A stretch of 64,000 nucleotides of DNA from Massilia sp. WG5 (GTDB lineage Bacteria > Pseudomonadota > Gammaproteobacteria > Burkholderiales > Burkholderiaceae_D). The translations under genes and the position numbers were made by a program. The notes beneath the pieces were generated by a model. It was not told the origin of the DNA, did not search any database, and saw only the letters and a program-made list of their open reading frames with translations. This document shows positions 1 to 7,860 of the stretch, piece by piece (the stretch's first letter is position 1; every line of letters begins with the position of its first letter). Location: the NCBI RefSeq assembly GCF_001412595.2, contig NZ_CP012640.2:5270001-5334000 (forward strand), given 5' to 3'.

Positions 1-838
1 GCGCCGCCAGCACCTGCAGGTGCGGCTGGTGGATCCCGACGCCACCGTGCTGGGTGACAAGGCGCGCCTGGTGCAGGTGCTGGCCAACCTGCTCAACAAC
101 GCCTCCAAGTACACGCCCGAGGAGCGCAGCATCGGGATCGAGGCGGCCGCCTCCGGCCAGCAGCTGGTGCTGGCGGTGCGCGACGAGGGCATCGGCATGG
201 AGCCGGAACTGTCGGCCCACGTGTTCGAGCTGTTCGCCCAGGCCAAGCGTTCCTCCGATCGCTCGCAGGGCGGACTGGGACTGGGCCTGGCGCTGGTCAA
301 GAACCTGGTCGAGCTGCACGGCGGCGGCGTGGCGTGCGAGAGCCCCGGGCTGGGACAGGGCAGCAGCTTCATCGTGACCCTGCCGCTGATGCAGGCGGCA
401 GCGCAGCACGCCGCCGAAACGCCGGCGGCCGCGCAGGCCGGCCAAGCGCGCCCGCTGCGCCTGCTGGTGGTGGACGACAACGTCGACGCCGCGGCGACCC
501 TGGCGATGCTGCTGGAAGTCTGCGGTTACGAGGTAATGGTGGAGAACGATTCGCTGCGCGCCCTGGAGCGGGCGCTGCGCGAGTGTCCGGACGCCTGCCT
601 GCTGGACATCGGCCTCCCTGAAATGGACGGCAACGAACTGGCGCGCCGGCTGCGCGCGGATCAGCGTACCCGGCCGGCGCTGCTGGTGGCGATCACCGGC
701 TACGGCCAGGAACAGGACCGTCGCGCCGCCCTTGAAGCCGGCTTCGACCACCACATGGTCAAGCCGGTCGACCTGGACAGGCTGGCGGCGATCCTGGCCG
801 GCATCGAGGGCCGGGTCAGCGCATCTGGGTGTAGTTGA
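1..838 (+). CDS. Hybrid sensor histidine kinase/response regulator, 3' part only
   Basis: The frame is open from the window edge, so the N-terminal sensor and phosphoacceptor regions are missing. What remains is the HATPase_c domain, with an N box (NLLNNASKYTP), a G1 box (RDEGIGM) and a G2 box (GLGLGLALVKNLVELHGG). A linker rich in Ala follows, then a receiver domain with the acidic pair (VVDDN), the phospho-acceptor Asp (LLDIGLPEMDG) and the conserved Lys (MVKPVD). The protein would autophosphorylate and pass phosphate to its own receiver; the signal is unknown. Its last 23 bp overlap, tail to tail, the end of the metallo-beta-lactamase-fold gene on the other strand. Confidence 0.93.
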   Translation, partial: RRQHLQVRLVDPDATVLGDKARLVQVLANLLNNASKYTPEERSIGIEAAASGQQLVLAVRDEGIGMEPELSAHVFELFAQAKRSSDRSQGGLGLGLALVKNLVELHGGGVACESPGLGQGSSFIVTLPLMQAAAQHAAETPAAAQAGQARPLRLLVVDDNVDAAATLAMLLEVCGYEVMVENDSLRALERALRECPDACLLDIGLPEMDGNELARRLRADQRTRPALLVAITGYGQEQDRRAALEAGFDHHMVKPVDLDRLAAILAGIEGRVSASGCS

Positions 839-1778
839 CCGGCACCCAGCGATAAGCCTTGCCCTGGCTCACCAGGTGACCCAGGCCGGGGAACTGCAGG
901 TGGGCGCCGCCGACCAGGTAGCCCTTCTTTGCGGCGTCGTCGAACACCTTCTTGCGGGCGGCATACGCGGCCTTTTCGTCGCTGTCGAAGCCGATCGTCA
1001 CCTGCGGATTATCCATCTGCACGGCGGCAACGTGGACCAGGTCGCCGATCAGCACCAGCTTCTGGCCGCGGCTTTCCACCACATAGCTGGTGTGGCCCGG
1101 GGTGTGGCCGTGTTCCGCCATGGCGGACACGCCCGGCACCAGTTCGCCGTCATGGTCGATGACCTGGAACTTGCCGGCCTGAACATACGGGTTGATCGAG
1201 GCCATCGCGCCCTGGAAGGAGCCTTTCTTGTCGGCGGGGGCCTTGTCCAGGTTCGCCTTGCTCAGCCAGAAGTCGGCGTCCGCCTTGCTGGCGCGCACCA
1301 CCGCATTCGGGAACACGCGCTGGCCGTCGTGGACCAGGCCGCCCACGTGGTCGCCGTGCATGTGGGTGATGTAGATTTCGTCGATCTGTTCGGGCTGGTA
1401 GCCGGCCGCCTTCAGGTTCTGCACGAATTTACCCAGGGTCGGGCCGAACAGGGCGCCGGCGCCGGTGTCGACCAGCACCAGCTTGGCGCCGGTATTGATC
1501 AGGAAGGTATTGTCCGAGGTTTCCAGCGGCGTCTTCAGGAAGTTCTTTTCGAGCGTGGCGCGGGTCTGTTCCGGCTTCTGGTGCAGCAGCTGGTCGACCG
1601 GCAGGTCGACGGTGCCGTCGTTGATCGGGGTGACCTCGAAGTCGCCGACCATCAGGCGGAAGAAGCCGGGCGCCGGGGTCTTGACCATCGGCACGGCGGC
1701 CTGGGCGGGGACGATGGCGGCGGCCAGCGCGAGGGCGGACAGCAGGGCGGGCAGGGTGCGCTTGAGCGGTTTCATCAT
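816..1778 (-). CDS. Secreted metallo-beta-lactamase-fold hydrolase
   Basis: A 320-residue protein with a Sec signal peptide (MMKPLKR, hydrophobic stretch, then VPAQA-A at about residue 27). The Zn-binding HxHxDH motif is at residues 139-144 (HMHGDH), followed by later His/Asp residues (EHGHTPGHTS, IGDLVHV) typical of the fold. Family members include periplasmic lactonases and beta-lactamase-like enzymes; the substrate cannot be told from sequence. The start was placed at the tandem ATG at 1778 because a GAGGAC ribosome site lies just upstream; a longer frame to 1805 lacks one. The gene stands alone, with its 3' end overlapping the kinase gene. Confidence 0.9.
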   Translation of the reverse strand: MMKPLKRTLPALLSALALAAAIVPAQAAVPMVKTPAPGFFRLMVGDFEVTPINDGTVDLPVDQLLHQKPEQTRATLEKNFLKTPLETSDNTFLINTGAKLVLVDTGAGALFGPTLGKFVQNLKAAGYQPEQIDEIYITHMHGDHVGGLVHDGQRVFPNAVVRASKADADFWLSKANLDKAPADKKGSFQGAMASINPYVQAGKFQVIDHDGELVPGVSAMAEHGHTPGHTSYVVESRGQKLVLIGDLVHVAAVQMDNPQVTIGFDSDEKAAYAARKKVFDDAAKKGYLVGGAHLQFPGLGHLVSQGKAYRWVPVNYTQMR

Positions 1779-1871
1779 GTTCTTGTCCTCAAGAGAAATA
1801 GGCAATGGCGCGAATGCGCGGATTGCCTATCGTACATGATTGTTCAATAAAAAGCTGGAGCCGGCGCAGGC

Positions 1872-3632
1872 TCAGGCACCCCTGCGCGCCAGTGGATGGC
1901 GGCGCAGGGTGCGGCGCTCGTGCTCCTCGGCGTGCAGCCCGGCGGTGGCCTTGATCAGGTCGCTGCGGCTGACGATGCCGAGCAGCCGCGGCTCGCCGGC
2001 GCTGGCAACCACCGGCAGGCGCTCGATGCCGTGCACGGCGAGGCGGGTGGCGACGATGCGGCAGGTCTCGCCGGCCAGGGCGACCGGCGGGCGGTTGATG
2101 CCGAATAGCCTGCCCACCGGAAGATCCGGGGCCTGCCCGGTGAGGGCATCCCTGTCGAGCATGCCGACCAGCAGGCCGCCGCGCGTCACCGGGAAGCCGC
2201 GGTGTTTCTGCTGCGGGCCGAAGTGCGAGGCCAGCACGGACGCCACGGTGGCGTCGGCGTCGACGCTCTGGACCTCATGCGTCATCACTTCGGCCACGCT
2301 GTGGCGCTCGAGCGGATCGATGCCGTATTCGCGGTAGATATGGTGGCCGCGGCGCGCGATCTTCTCGGTCAGGATCGAGCGGCCCATGGTCAGCACCGTG
2401 AAGCCGTAGGCGCCGGCGGCGGCGGCCAGCAGCGGCAGCAGGGCGTTCGAATCGTGGGTCAGCTCGAAGGCGAATACCACCGCCATCACCGGCGCCCGCA
2501 TCATGCCGCCCAGGGTGGCGGCCATGAACACCAGCGGCCACAGGGCCGGTTCGGCGCCCGGCAGCCAGGGCGAGAGCAGCGAGCCGAGGCCGGCGCCGAG
2601 CATCAGCAGCGGCGCCAGCACGCCGCCCGAGGTGCCCGAAGCGAGCGCGATCAGCCAGATCACGAATTTGACCGCGAGCAGGGCCAGCACCGCGCCCATG
2701 GCCAGGTGGTTATGCAGCAGGTCGCCGATCACGTCGTAGCCCACGCCCAGCGCGCGCGGCTGGAAGTAGCCGCCGATGCCGACCGCCAGCGCGCCCAGCG
2801 CCGGCCACCACATCCAGTGGATCGGCAGGCGGTGAAACCAGTCTTCCACGCGGTACAGCATGGTCGACATGGTCCAGGAGAGCGCGCCGCACAGCAGGCC
2901 GGCCACCAGGCAGGACAGCAGGGCCAGCGGCGCCACCGGCGCGGTCTGCAGCGGGAACAGCGGACCCGCTTCCATCGCCAGCGGACGCAGGAAGCCGGCC
3001 ACCGCGCAGGCGACCGCCACCGGCAGCAGGCTGCGCGGACGCAGTTCGAACAGCAGCAGCTCGACCGCCATCAGCACCGCCGCCACCGGCGTGCCGAACA
3101 CCGCCGTCATGCCGGAGACCGCGCCGGCCACCAGCAGCGACTTGCGCTCGCCGCCGGTCAGGTGGAAGTGCTGGGCGATCAGGGAGCCGATCGCGCCGCC
3201 GGTCATGATGATCGGCCCCTCGGCGCCGAACGGGCCGCCGCTGCCGATCGCGATGCCGGAAGCAAGCGGCTTGAGCACCGCGACCTTCGGCGACATCGCG
3301 CTGTCCTTGAACAGGATCGCCTCGATCGCTTCGGGAATGCCGTGGCCGCGGATCTGCTCGGTGCCGTAGCGGGCGATCAGGCCGATCACCACGCCGCCGA
3401 TCACCGGCACCGCGATCACCCAGGCGCCCAGCGTGTGGTTGGCGGGCGACAGGTCGGCCATCGAGAAGCGCTGGTAGAAGAACAGGTCGGTGAAAAAGCG
3501 GATCAGAAGCAGCAGGACGTGGGCGGCGAGCACGGCCAGGCCGCCGATGACGGCGGCGATCGCCGCGATCAGCAACAGCCGCAGGTCGCCGGAAAAGTCG
3601 CGGCGTTCGGGGACATGATGGGAAACGGACAT
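1872..3632 (-). CDS. ClC-family chloride channel/antiporter with C-terminal CBS pair
   Basis: A 586-residue membrane protein with the ClC transmembrane core followed by two CBS domains (from about SVAEVMTHEV to the C terminus), which usually bind adenine nucleotides and gate transport. The filter motifs are readable: GHGIP at residues 96-100, where the canonical motif is GSGIP; the gating glutamate in GAEGP (Glu138); and GGVLAP in place of GKFIP. The gate is therefore kept but the central Ser is His, so selectivity may differ from chloride. The start at ATG 3632 (MSVSHH) is 8 bp after the stop of the upstream marR-type gene, which indicates one operon. The longer open frame upstream is low-complexity and overlaps marR. 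Confidence 0.9.
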   Translation of the reverse strand: MSVSHHVPERRDFSGDLRLLLIAAIAAVIGGLAVLAAHVLLLLIRFFTDLFFYQRFSMADLSPANHTLGAWVIAVPVIGGVVIGLIARYGTEQIRGHGIPEAIEAILFKDSAMSPKVAVLKPLASGIAIGSGGPFGAEGPIIMTGGAIGSLIAQHFHLTGGERKSLLVAGAVSGMTAVFGTPVAAVLMAVELLLFELRPRSLLPVAVACAVAGFLRPLAMEAGPLFPLQTAPVAPLALLSCLVAGLLCGALSWTMSTMLYRVEDWFHRLPIHWMWWPALGALAVGIGGYFQPRALGVGYDVIGDLLHNHLAMGAVLALLAVKFVIWLIALASGTSGGVLAPLLMLGAGLGSLLSPWLPGAEPALWPLVFMAATLGGMMRAPVMAVVFAFELTHDSNALLPLLAAAAGAYGFTVLTMGRSILTEKIARRGHHIYREYGIDPLERHSVAEVMTHEVQSVDADATVASVLASHFGPQQKHRGFPVTRGGLLVGMLDRDALTGQAPDLPVGRLFGINRPPVALAGETCRIVATRLAVHGIERLPVVASAGEPRLLGIVSRSDLIKATAGLHAEEHERRTLRRHPLARRGA

Positions 3633-3640
3633 GGTGAAGT

Positions 3641-4039
3641 TCAGGGGAGGTTGGGAATCGTGAATACGCCTTGCAGGGCGCGCAGCTCGGCGCGGTGGAT
3701 CTCGGCCAGGCGCGTCAGGATCGCTTCGCCGGGCGGCAGCAGGTGGACCTCGACGCGGCGGCGGTCGTCGACATTCGCGCGCCGCTCGACCAGGCCGCTC
3801 GCTTCGCAGCGCGTGACCAGCGCCACCACGCCGTGCTGCTTGGCCTGCAGGCGCTCGGCCAGTTCGCCGATGGTGGCCCATTCGCGGCCCCTGAAGCCCT
3901 TGATGTGAAGGAGCAGCAGGTACTGCAGGGGCGTGATGCCCTCGGCCTGCACGGCGTTTTCGGAAAAGTGTTCGTAGCGCCGCATTTGGTAGCGGAATTC
4001 GGAGAGGGCGGAGAAATCGGACTTGGCTATCGGCTTCAC
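3641..4039 (-). CDS. MarR-family winged-helix regulator
   Basis: About 132 residues from a proposed GTG start (VKPIAKSDFSALSEF read as Met). The body shows the MarR pattern: an N-terminal helix pair, then QYLLLLHIKGF, the recognition helix region (ERLQAKQHGVVALVTRCE), the wing (VERRANVDDRRRVEVHL) and a C-terminal dimer helix. An in-frame ATG at MRRYEHF is an alternative start. Longer frames run into the divergent HPP gene. The gene lies directly upstream of the ClC gene and divergent from the HPP-CBS gene, so it probably controls both; the ligand is unknown. Confidence 0.85.
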   Translation of the reverse strand: MKPIAKSDFSALSEFRYQMRRYEHFSENAVQAEGITPLQYLLLLHIKGFRGREWATIGELAERLQAKQHGVVALVTRCEASGLVERRANVDDRRRVEVHLLPPGEAILTRLAEIHRAELRALQGVFTIPNLP

Positions 4040-4111
4040 GGACGGAGGTAGTGGCAGAGACGAGCCGAATAATATATCATATTGTGATGTTTTTTTCGTA
4101 GAAGTTTTATC
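4040..4111. promoter_or_regulatory. Divergent marR/HPP promoter region
   Basis: Only about 70 bp separate the two divergent starts. The centre is strikingly AT-rich for this genome (4069-4095) and holds a short dyad, ATCA-N5-TGAT, of the sort MarR dimers bind. The assignment as operator is inferred from position and composition; no exact promoter boxes are claimed. Confidence 0.4.
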
Positions 4112-5278
4112 TTGGACCAGACCTTGCAATGGATGCGCGCCTTTGTGCCGCAACGTAATACCGTCCCGCGCCACGAGCGCATGCGCTCCGTCGCCGGGGC
4201 GCTTCTCGGCCTGCTGCTGACCGCCGGCCTCAGCATGCTGATGCTCGGCACCGCCACGCTGCCGCTGGCGCTGGTGGCGCCGATGGGCGCCTCGGCCGTG
4301 CTGCTGTTCTGCGTGCCGGCCAGTCCGCTGGCCCAGCCGTGGTCCGTCATCGGCGGCAATACCATCTCCGCCCTGGTGGGCGTGGCCTGCGCCAAGGCGA
4401 TCGGCAATCCGCTGCTGGCGGCGCCGCTGGCCGGTTCGCTGGCGATCCTGGTAATGTTCCTGCTGCGCTGCCTACATCCGCCCAGCGGCGCCGTGGCGCT
4501 GACCACGGTGCTCGGCGGCCCGGCGGTGCATGCGGCCGGCTTCGGCTTCGCCTTCGTGCCGGTGTGCCTGAACTCGACCCTGATCGTGCTGGTCGCGCTG
4601 CTGTTCAATAACCTGACCGGGCGCCGCTATCCGCACACCCAGCAATCGATGCTGCAGAACGTGCACGCGACCCGCGATCCGGTGCCGACCGCGCGCCTCG
4701 GCTTCACCAAGGAAGACCTGGACGCCGCGCTGGCGCGCTACGGCCAGGTGCTCGACATCAGCCGCGACGACCTCGAAGCGATCCTGCTCGAAACCGAAGT
4801 CCAGGCCTACGGGCGCCGCTTCGGCGTGATCACCTGCGGCGCGATCATGTCGAAGGATGCGGTGACGGTGCGGGCGGGGATGCCGCTGGCGGAGGCCTGG
4901 CGCCTGCTGCGCCGGCATGGCCTGCATGCGCTGCCGGTGCTGGACAAGGCCGGGCGCGTGGTGGGCATGGTCGGCCAGAACGATTTCCTGCACCATGCGG
5001 GACTGGACGATTACCAGACGCTCGGCGAGCGCCTGCGCGGACTGTTCGTCCACCTGCTGGGGATGCGCGGCGACCGTCCGGGCAAGGTGGTGGAGATCAT
5101 GCAGCGCCACGTGGAGACGGTCGGCGTGGACGAGCCGATCGCCGAGCTCGTGCCGCTGATGAGCAACCAGGGCCTGCACCACATTCCGGTGGTGGACCGG
5201 CACGGCGTGTTCGCCGGCGTCGTCAGCCAGTCCGACATGCTGGCAGCCATGTACGAAAGCCGCTTGACGGCGGCATGA
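4112..5278 (+). CDS. HPP-family membrane protein with two CBS domains
   Basis: A 388-residue protein. The N-terminal half is an HPP domain with four predicted membrane segments and the signature LHPPSGAVALTTVLGG. A linker leads to a CBS pair in the C-terminal half (CGAIMSKDAVTVRAG... and VDEPIAELVPLMSNQGLHHIPVV). HPP proteins are small integral membrane proteins, and some plant members carry nitrite; the bacterial substrate is unsettled. The start given is TTG at 4112; the in-frame ATG at 4133 (MRAFVPQ) is equally possible. The gene is divergent from marR-clc, and both transporters carry CBS gating domains, which suggests a shared physiological cue. Confidence 0.85.
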   Translation: MDQTLQWMRAFVPQRNTVPRHERMRSVAGALLGLLLTAGLSMLMLGTATLPLALVAPMGASAVLLFCVPASPLAQPWSVIGGNTISALVGVACAKAIGNPLLAAPLAGSLAILVMFLLRCLHPPSGAVALTTVLGGPAVHAAGFGFAFVPVCLNSTLIVLVALLFNNLTGRRYPHTQQSMLQNVHATRDPVPTARLGFTKEDLDAALARYGQVLDISRDDLEAILLETEVQAYGRRFGVITCGAIMSKDAVTVRAGMPLAEAWRLLRRHGLHALPVLDKAGRVVGMVGQNDFLHHAGLDDYQTLGERLRGLFVHLLGMRGDRPGKVVEIMQRHVETVGVDEPIAELVPLMSNQGLHHIPVVDRHGVFAGVVSQSDMLAAMYESRLTAA

Positions 5279-5308
5279 GCCGGGAACGCGCGGCGGCTGC
5301 GCTGCATC

Positions 5309-5381
5309 AAACCGGGGTCAGACTCCGATTTTTGGAAATATTCTCGGGGATCTTGCCAAAATGGGGAGTCTGACCCCGGTT
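5309..5381. repeat. Long inverted repeat, copy A (GGGGTCAGACTCC type)
   Basis: The left arm (5309-5326) and right arm (5365-5381) are the same 17-bp sequence in opposite orientation, with a loop of about 38 nt that itself has weak dyad symmetry. A second copy with the same arms is at 33014-33075. The right arm ends 17 nt before the ATG of the ECF sigma gene, so this copy lies in its leader. It resembles dispersed extragenic palindromes of proteobacteria. Confidence 0.85.
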
Positions 5382-5398
5382 CATCACAGGAGAGCACC

Positions 5399-6079
5399 AT
5401 GCAGCTTGCAGTCGACGATGATTCGGACGCCGCCCTCCGGCAGCGCGTGGTGGACGGCGAGCAGGCTGCCTTCGCCGGCCTGATGCGGCGCTACAACCGC
5501 CGGCTCTACCGTGTCGCGCGCAGCATCCTGCGCGACGATGCCGAGGCCGAGGATGCGCTGCAGGACGCCTACATCCAGGCCTACCGCGCCTTGCCGGACT
5601 TCCGCGGCGAGTCCTCGCTCGCCACCTGGCTGACCCGTATCGTGATGAATGCCGCCCTGATGCGTCGCCGTTCGTCCGGGCGCATGGCCGAAGTCATCGA
5701 ACTGGGCGCCGAGGCGGCGATGGAGCAGCCGGGGGAAGCGGGCGACTGCGATGCGGCCGGGCAGCCCGAGCAGGCGGCAATGCATGCCCAGGCCCGCGGC
5801 CTGATCGAAGCGAAGATCGACCGCCTGCCGGAAGTCTTCCGCACCGTGTTCATCCTGCGCGCGGTCGAGGAGCTCAGCGTCGAAGAAACCGGAAAGCTGC
5901 TCGATATTCCCGAAGCCACGGTACGCAGCCGCTACTTCCGCGCGCGCGCGATGCTGCGCGAGGCGCTGGCGCGCGAACTCGACTTCGCGCTCGACCATGC
6001 CTTCGGCTTCGACGGCGCGCGCTGCGACCGCATCGTCGCCAAGGTCATGCGCCGCCTGAGCGAGGAAGCGCCGGGCTGA
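5399..6079 (+). CDS. ECF-type RNA polymerase sigma factor
   Basis: A 226-residue sigma-70-family protein. Region 2 is evident (EQAAFAGLMRRYNRRLYRVARSI, then EDALQDAYIQAYRALPDFRGES-SLATWLTRIVMN), and region 4 is at the C-terminal half (IDRLPEVFRTVFILRAVEELSVEETGKLLDIPEATVRSR). It would direct RNA polymerase to a small regulon. A good ribosome site (AGGAGAG) precedes the ATG. No anti-sigma gene with a zinc-finger or membrane anchor follows; the next genes encode a DUF4142 protein and a cupredoxin, so regulation of its activity is not explained locally. Confidence 0.93.
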   Translation: MQLAVDDDSDAALRQRVVDGEQAAFAGLMRRYNRRLYRVARSILRDDAEAEDALQDAYIQAYRALPDFRGESSLATWLTRIVMNAALMRRRSSGRMAEVIELGAEAAMEQPGEAGDCDAAGQPEQAAMHAQARGLIEAKIDRLPEVFRTVFILRAVEELSVEETGKLLDIPEATVRSRYFRARAMLREALARELDFALDHAFGFDGARCDRIVAKVMRRLSEEAPG

Positions 6080-6153
6080 AGATGCCGGGAACGCGGCGCG
6101 GGGCCGCTGCATCGAATGGCATGTTTCACTTCCTATAATCAATGGAGACTGCC

Positions 6154-6681
6154 ATGAGCATGAAAAAGACCCTCGCGCCGATCCTGTTCGCCCTGCTGGC
6201 CGCCGGCCCGCTGGGCGCCGTCCACGCCGCCAGTCCCAACGATGCGCAGATCGCCGCCATTGTCGTTGCCGCCAACACGGTCGACATCGATGCCGGCAAG
6301 CTGGCCGAAGCGAAAACCAGGAACAAGGAAGTGCGCGACTTTGCCAAACAGATGGTGCACGACCATTCGGCCGTGAACAGGCAGGCGGTCGCGCTGGTGA
6401 AGAAGCTCCACGTCACGCCGGAAGAGAACGACACCAGCAAGTCGCTCACCCAGGGCGGCGAATCGAACCGCGAGCACCTCAAGAGCCTGTCGGGCGCCGC
6501 ATTCGACAAGGCCTATGTCGACAACGAGGTGAGCTACCACCAGACCGTCCTCGATGCGCTCGACAAGACCTTGAGCCCGAGCGCCTCGAACGCCGAGCTG
6601 AAGGCGCTGCTGAACAAGGTGAGGCCGAACATCGCGGCCCACCTCGAGCATGCGAAGCATATCCAGGCGCAGATGAAATGA
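6154..6681 (+). CDS. Exported DUF4142 protein (ferritin-like fold)
   Basis: A 175-residue protein with a signal peptide (MSMKKTLAPILFALLAAGPLGAVHA-A). The mature part matches DUF4142: DAQIAAIVVAANTVDIDAGKLA, then AKQMVHDHSAVNRQ, and a C-terminal helix HLEHAKHIQAQ. The family is predicted to form four-helix bundles in the periplasm; no reaction is established. The start at 6154 is preferred because GGAG lies 6 nt upstream, while ATG 6142 overlaps that site. Its stop overlaps the start of the cupredoxin gene (ATGA), so the two are translationally coupled. Confidence 0.88.
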   Translation: MSMKKTLAPILFALLAAGPLGAVHAASPNDAQIAAIVVAANTVDIDAGKLAEAKTRNKEVRDFAKQMVHDHSAVNRQAVALVKKLHVTPEENDTSKSLTQGGESNREHLKSLSGAAFDKAYVDNEVSYHQTVLDALDKTLSPSASNAELKALLNKVRPNIAAHLEHAKHIQAQMK

Positions 6682-7034
6682 AGCCCGCGTTATGGATGGC
6701 GGCCGCCTTGCTGAACGCGGCCGCCGCCGCGAGCGCCGGGGCGGCCGATCACCGCGTGCTCATCGACGGCATGACGTTCACGCCGAAAGTGGTGGCGGTG
6801 CGGCCCGGCGATACCGTCACCTGGGTGAACAAGGACATGTTCGTCCACAACGTCACCGCGGCGGCGGCCGGCATCAGCTCGGGCGACCTGAAGCCGGGGC
6901 AGAGCTGGCGCCACACGGTGCGCCAGGGGGAAGGCTTCGATTACCTCTGCACCCTGCATCCCGTGATGACGGGGAGGGTGGAGGTCGACGCAAGGGAAGC
7001 GCTCAGGCCTGCTCGGCGCCGCAGCACTTCTTGA
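6678..7034 (+). CDS. Periplasmic cupredoxin (plastocyanin/amicyanin-like)
   Basis: A 118-residue protein with a signal peptide ending near ASAGA-A. The fold motif [16 protein letters not shown] is followed by type-1 copper ligands that can all be seen: His57 (FVHNV), Cys91, His94 and Met97 (CTLHPVM). It should carry electrons, or copper, in the periplasm. It is coupled to the DUF4142 gene through an ATGA overlap. Its last 32 bp overlap, tail to tail, the end of the SEC-C protein gene. The Arg-rich C terminus (RPARRRSTS) comes from this overlapping part. Confidence 0.88.
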   Translation: MKPALWMAAALLNAAAAASAGAADHRVLIDGMTFTPKVVAVRPGDTVTWVNKDMFVHNVTAAAAGISSGDLKPGQSWRHTVRQGEGFDYLCTLHPVMTGRVEVDAREALRPARRRSTS

Positions 7035-7692
7035 ACTTCTTGCCGCTGCCGCAGGGGCAGTCGTCGTTGCGGCCGACCTTTGGCTCGTCGCGGCGCACGG
7101 TCTCGACCGCGGCCTTGCGGCGCGGCAGCCAGAAGCGGTGGATCGCGGGCAGGTTGGCTTCGATGTCGAGCGCCAGCTTGTGCGCCAGGCGCGGGTCTTC
7201 GACCTCGGGCAGCTCGCTTTCCTCGATCTCGTCGGCGCCCAGCAGGTAGATCGGGCGCATCATCGGGCCGGCTTCCGAATCCCAGATCTCGTCCCAGGAG
7301 CCGGGACGCAGGTCCATGCCTTCCCAGAAGCCCCAGCACCAGGCTTCGGCGTCGATCAGGGTCTCGCCGTCGACTTCGTGCTCGACGTAGAGCGGCTCGA
7401 ATTCCTTGGGCGCGACCTCGAAGGTGATCAGGACTTCGTTCATGAAGCGCATGATCAGGTTGACGATGCGCTGCTCTTCCTTCGGGTTCTTCCATTTCGG
7501 CGCGGCGCCGTCTTCGCCCCAGACGCGCGGCAGCCACTCGGCCGGCATGATCGATTCCGGGCCGATCGCGATCGCGGTCAGGTAGCCGTGCAGGGTATCC
7601 ATCGTCATCGCGCCTTCCGGGCTGCGTTCGGACAGCAGGAAGTTGTCGAGATCGTCGAATTCTTTGTCGGTGAGGGGCTGTTCGAGTTGCAT
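7003..7692 (-). CDS. UPF0149/YecA-like protein with C-terminal SEC-C zinc motif
   Basis: A 229-residue cytoplasmic protein. Residues 1 to about 190 match the UPF0149 (YgfB/YecA) domain ([41 protein letters not shown]). The C terminus is a SEC-C motif ([18 protein letters not shown]), the CxCx8CC zinc knuckle also found at the end of SecA. A role in SecA or ribosome interaction is suggested by the motif but not shown. ATG 7692 (MQLEQPLTD) is taken as start; the upstream extension to 7812 is Arg/Gly-rich and contains the terminator of the next gene. Confidence 0.9.
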   Translation of the reverse strand: MQLEQPLTDKEFDDLDNFLLSERSPEGAMTMDTLHGYLTAIAIGPESIMPAEWLPRVWGEDGAAPKWKNPKEEQRIVNLIMRFMNEVLITFEVAPKEFEPLYVEHEVDGETLIDAEAWCWGFWEGMDLRPGSWDEIWDSEAGPMMRPIYLLGADEIEESELPEVEDPRLAHKLALDIEANLPAIHRFWLPRRKAAVETVRRDEPKVGRNDDCPCGSGKKFKKCCGAEQA

Positions 7693-7755
7693 GTTGTACC
7701 AGGTGATTCCGTTCGTTGAAGGCGCAAGTGTACCGCCTGCGCCGCCGTACCGGCG

Positions 7756-7793
7756 AAAAAAAACGCCGGACAGCCTGCTCTGGCGGTCCGGCG
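7756..7793 (-). terminator. Rho-independent terminator of the esterase gene
   Basis: An 8-bp GC stem (CGCCGGAC with GTCCGGCG; arms 7764-7771 and 7786-7793) is followed, on the minus strand, by a run of eight T (plus-strand A run 7756-7763). It lies about 70 bp past the esterase stop codon. Confidence 0.8.
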
Positions 7794-7860
7794 CAAACGG
7801 AAAACATGCCAATCTTGCCTCGTATTGCCGAGCACAGGCTTAATGCCCGCTTAGCGCTCG

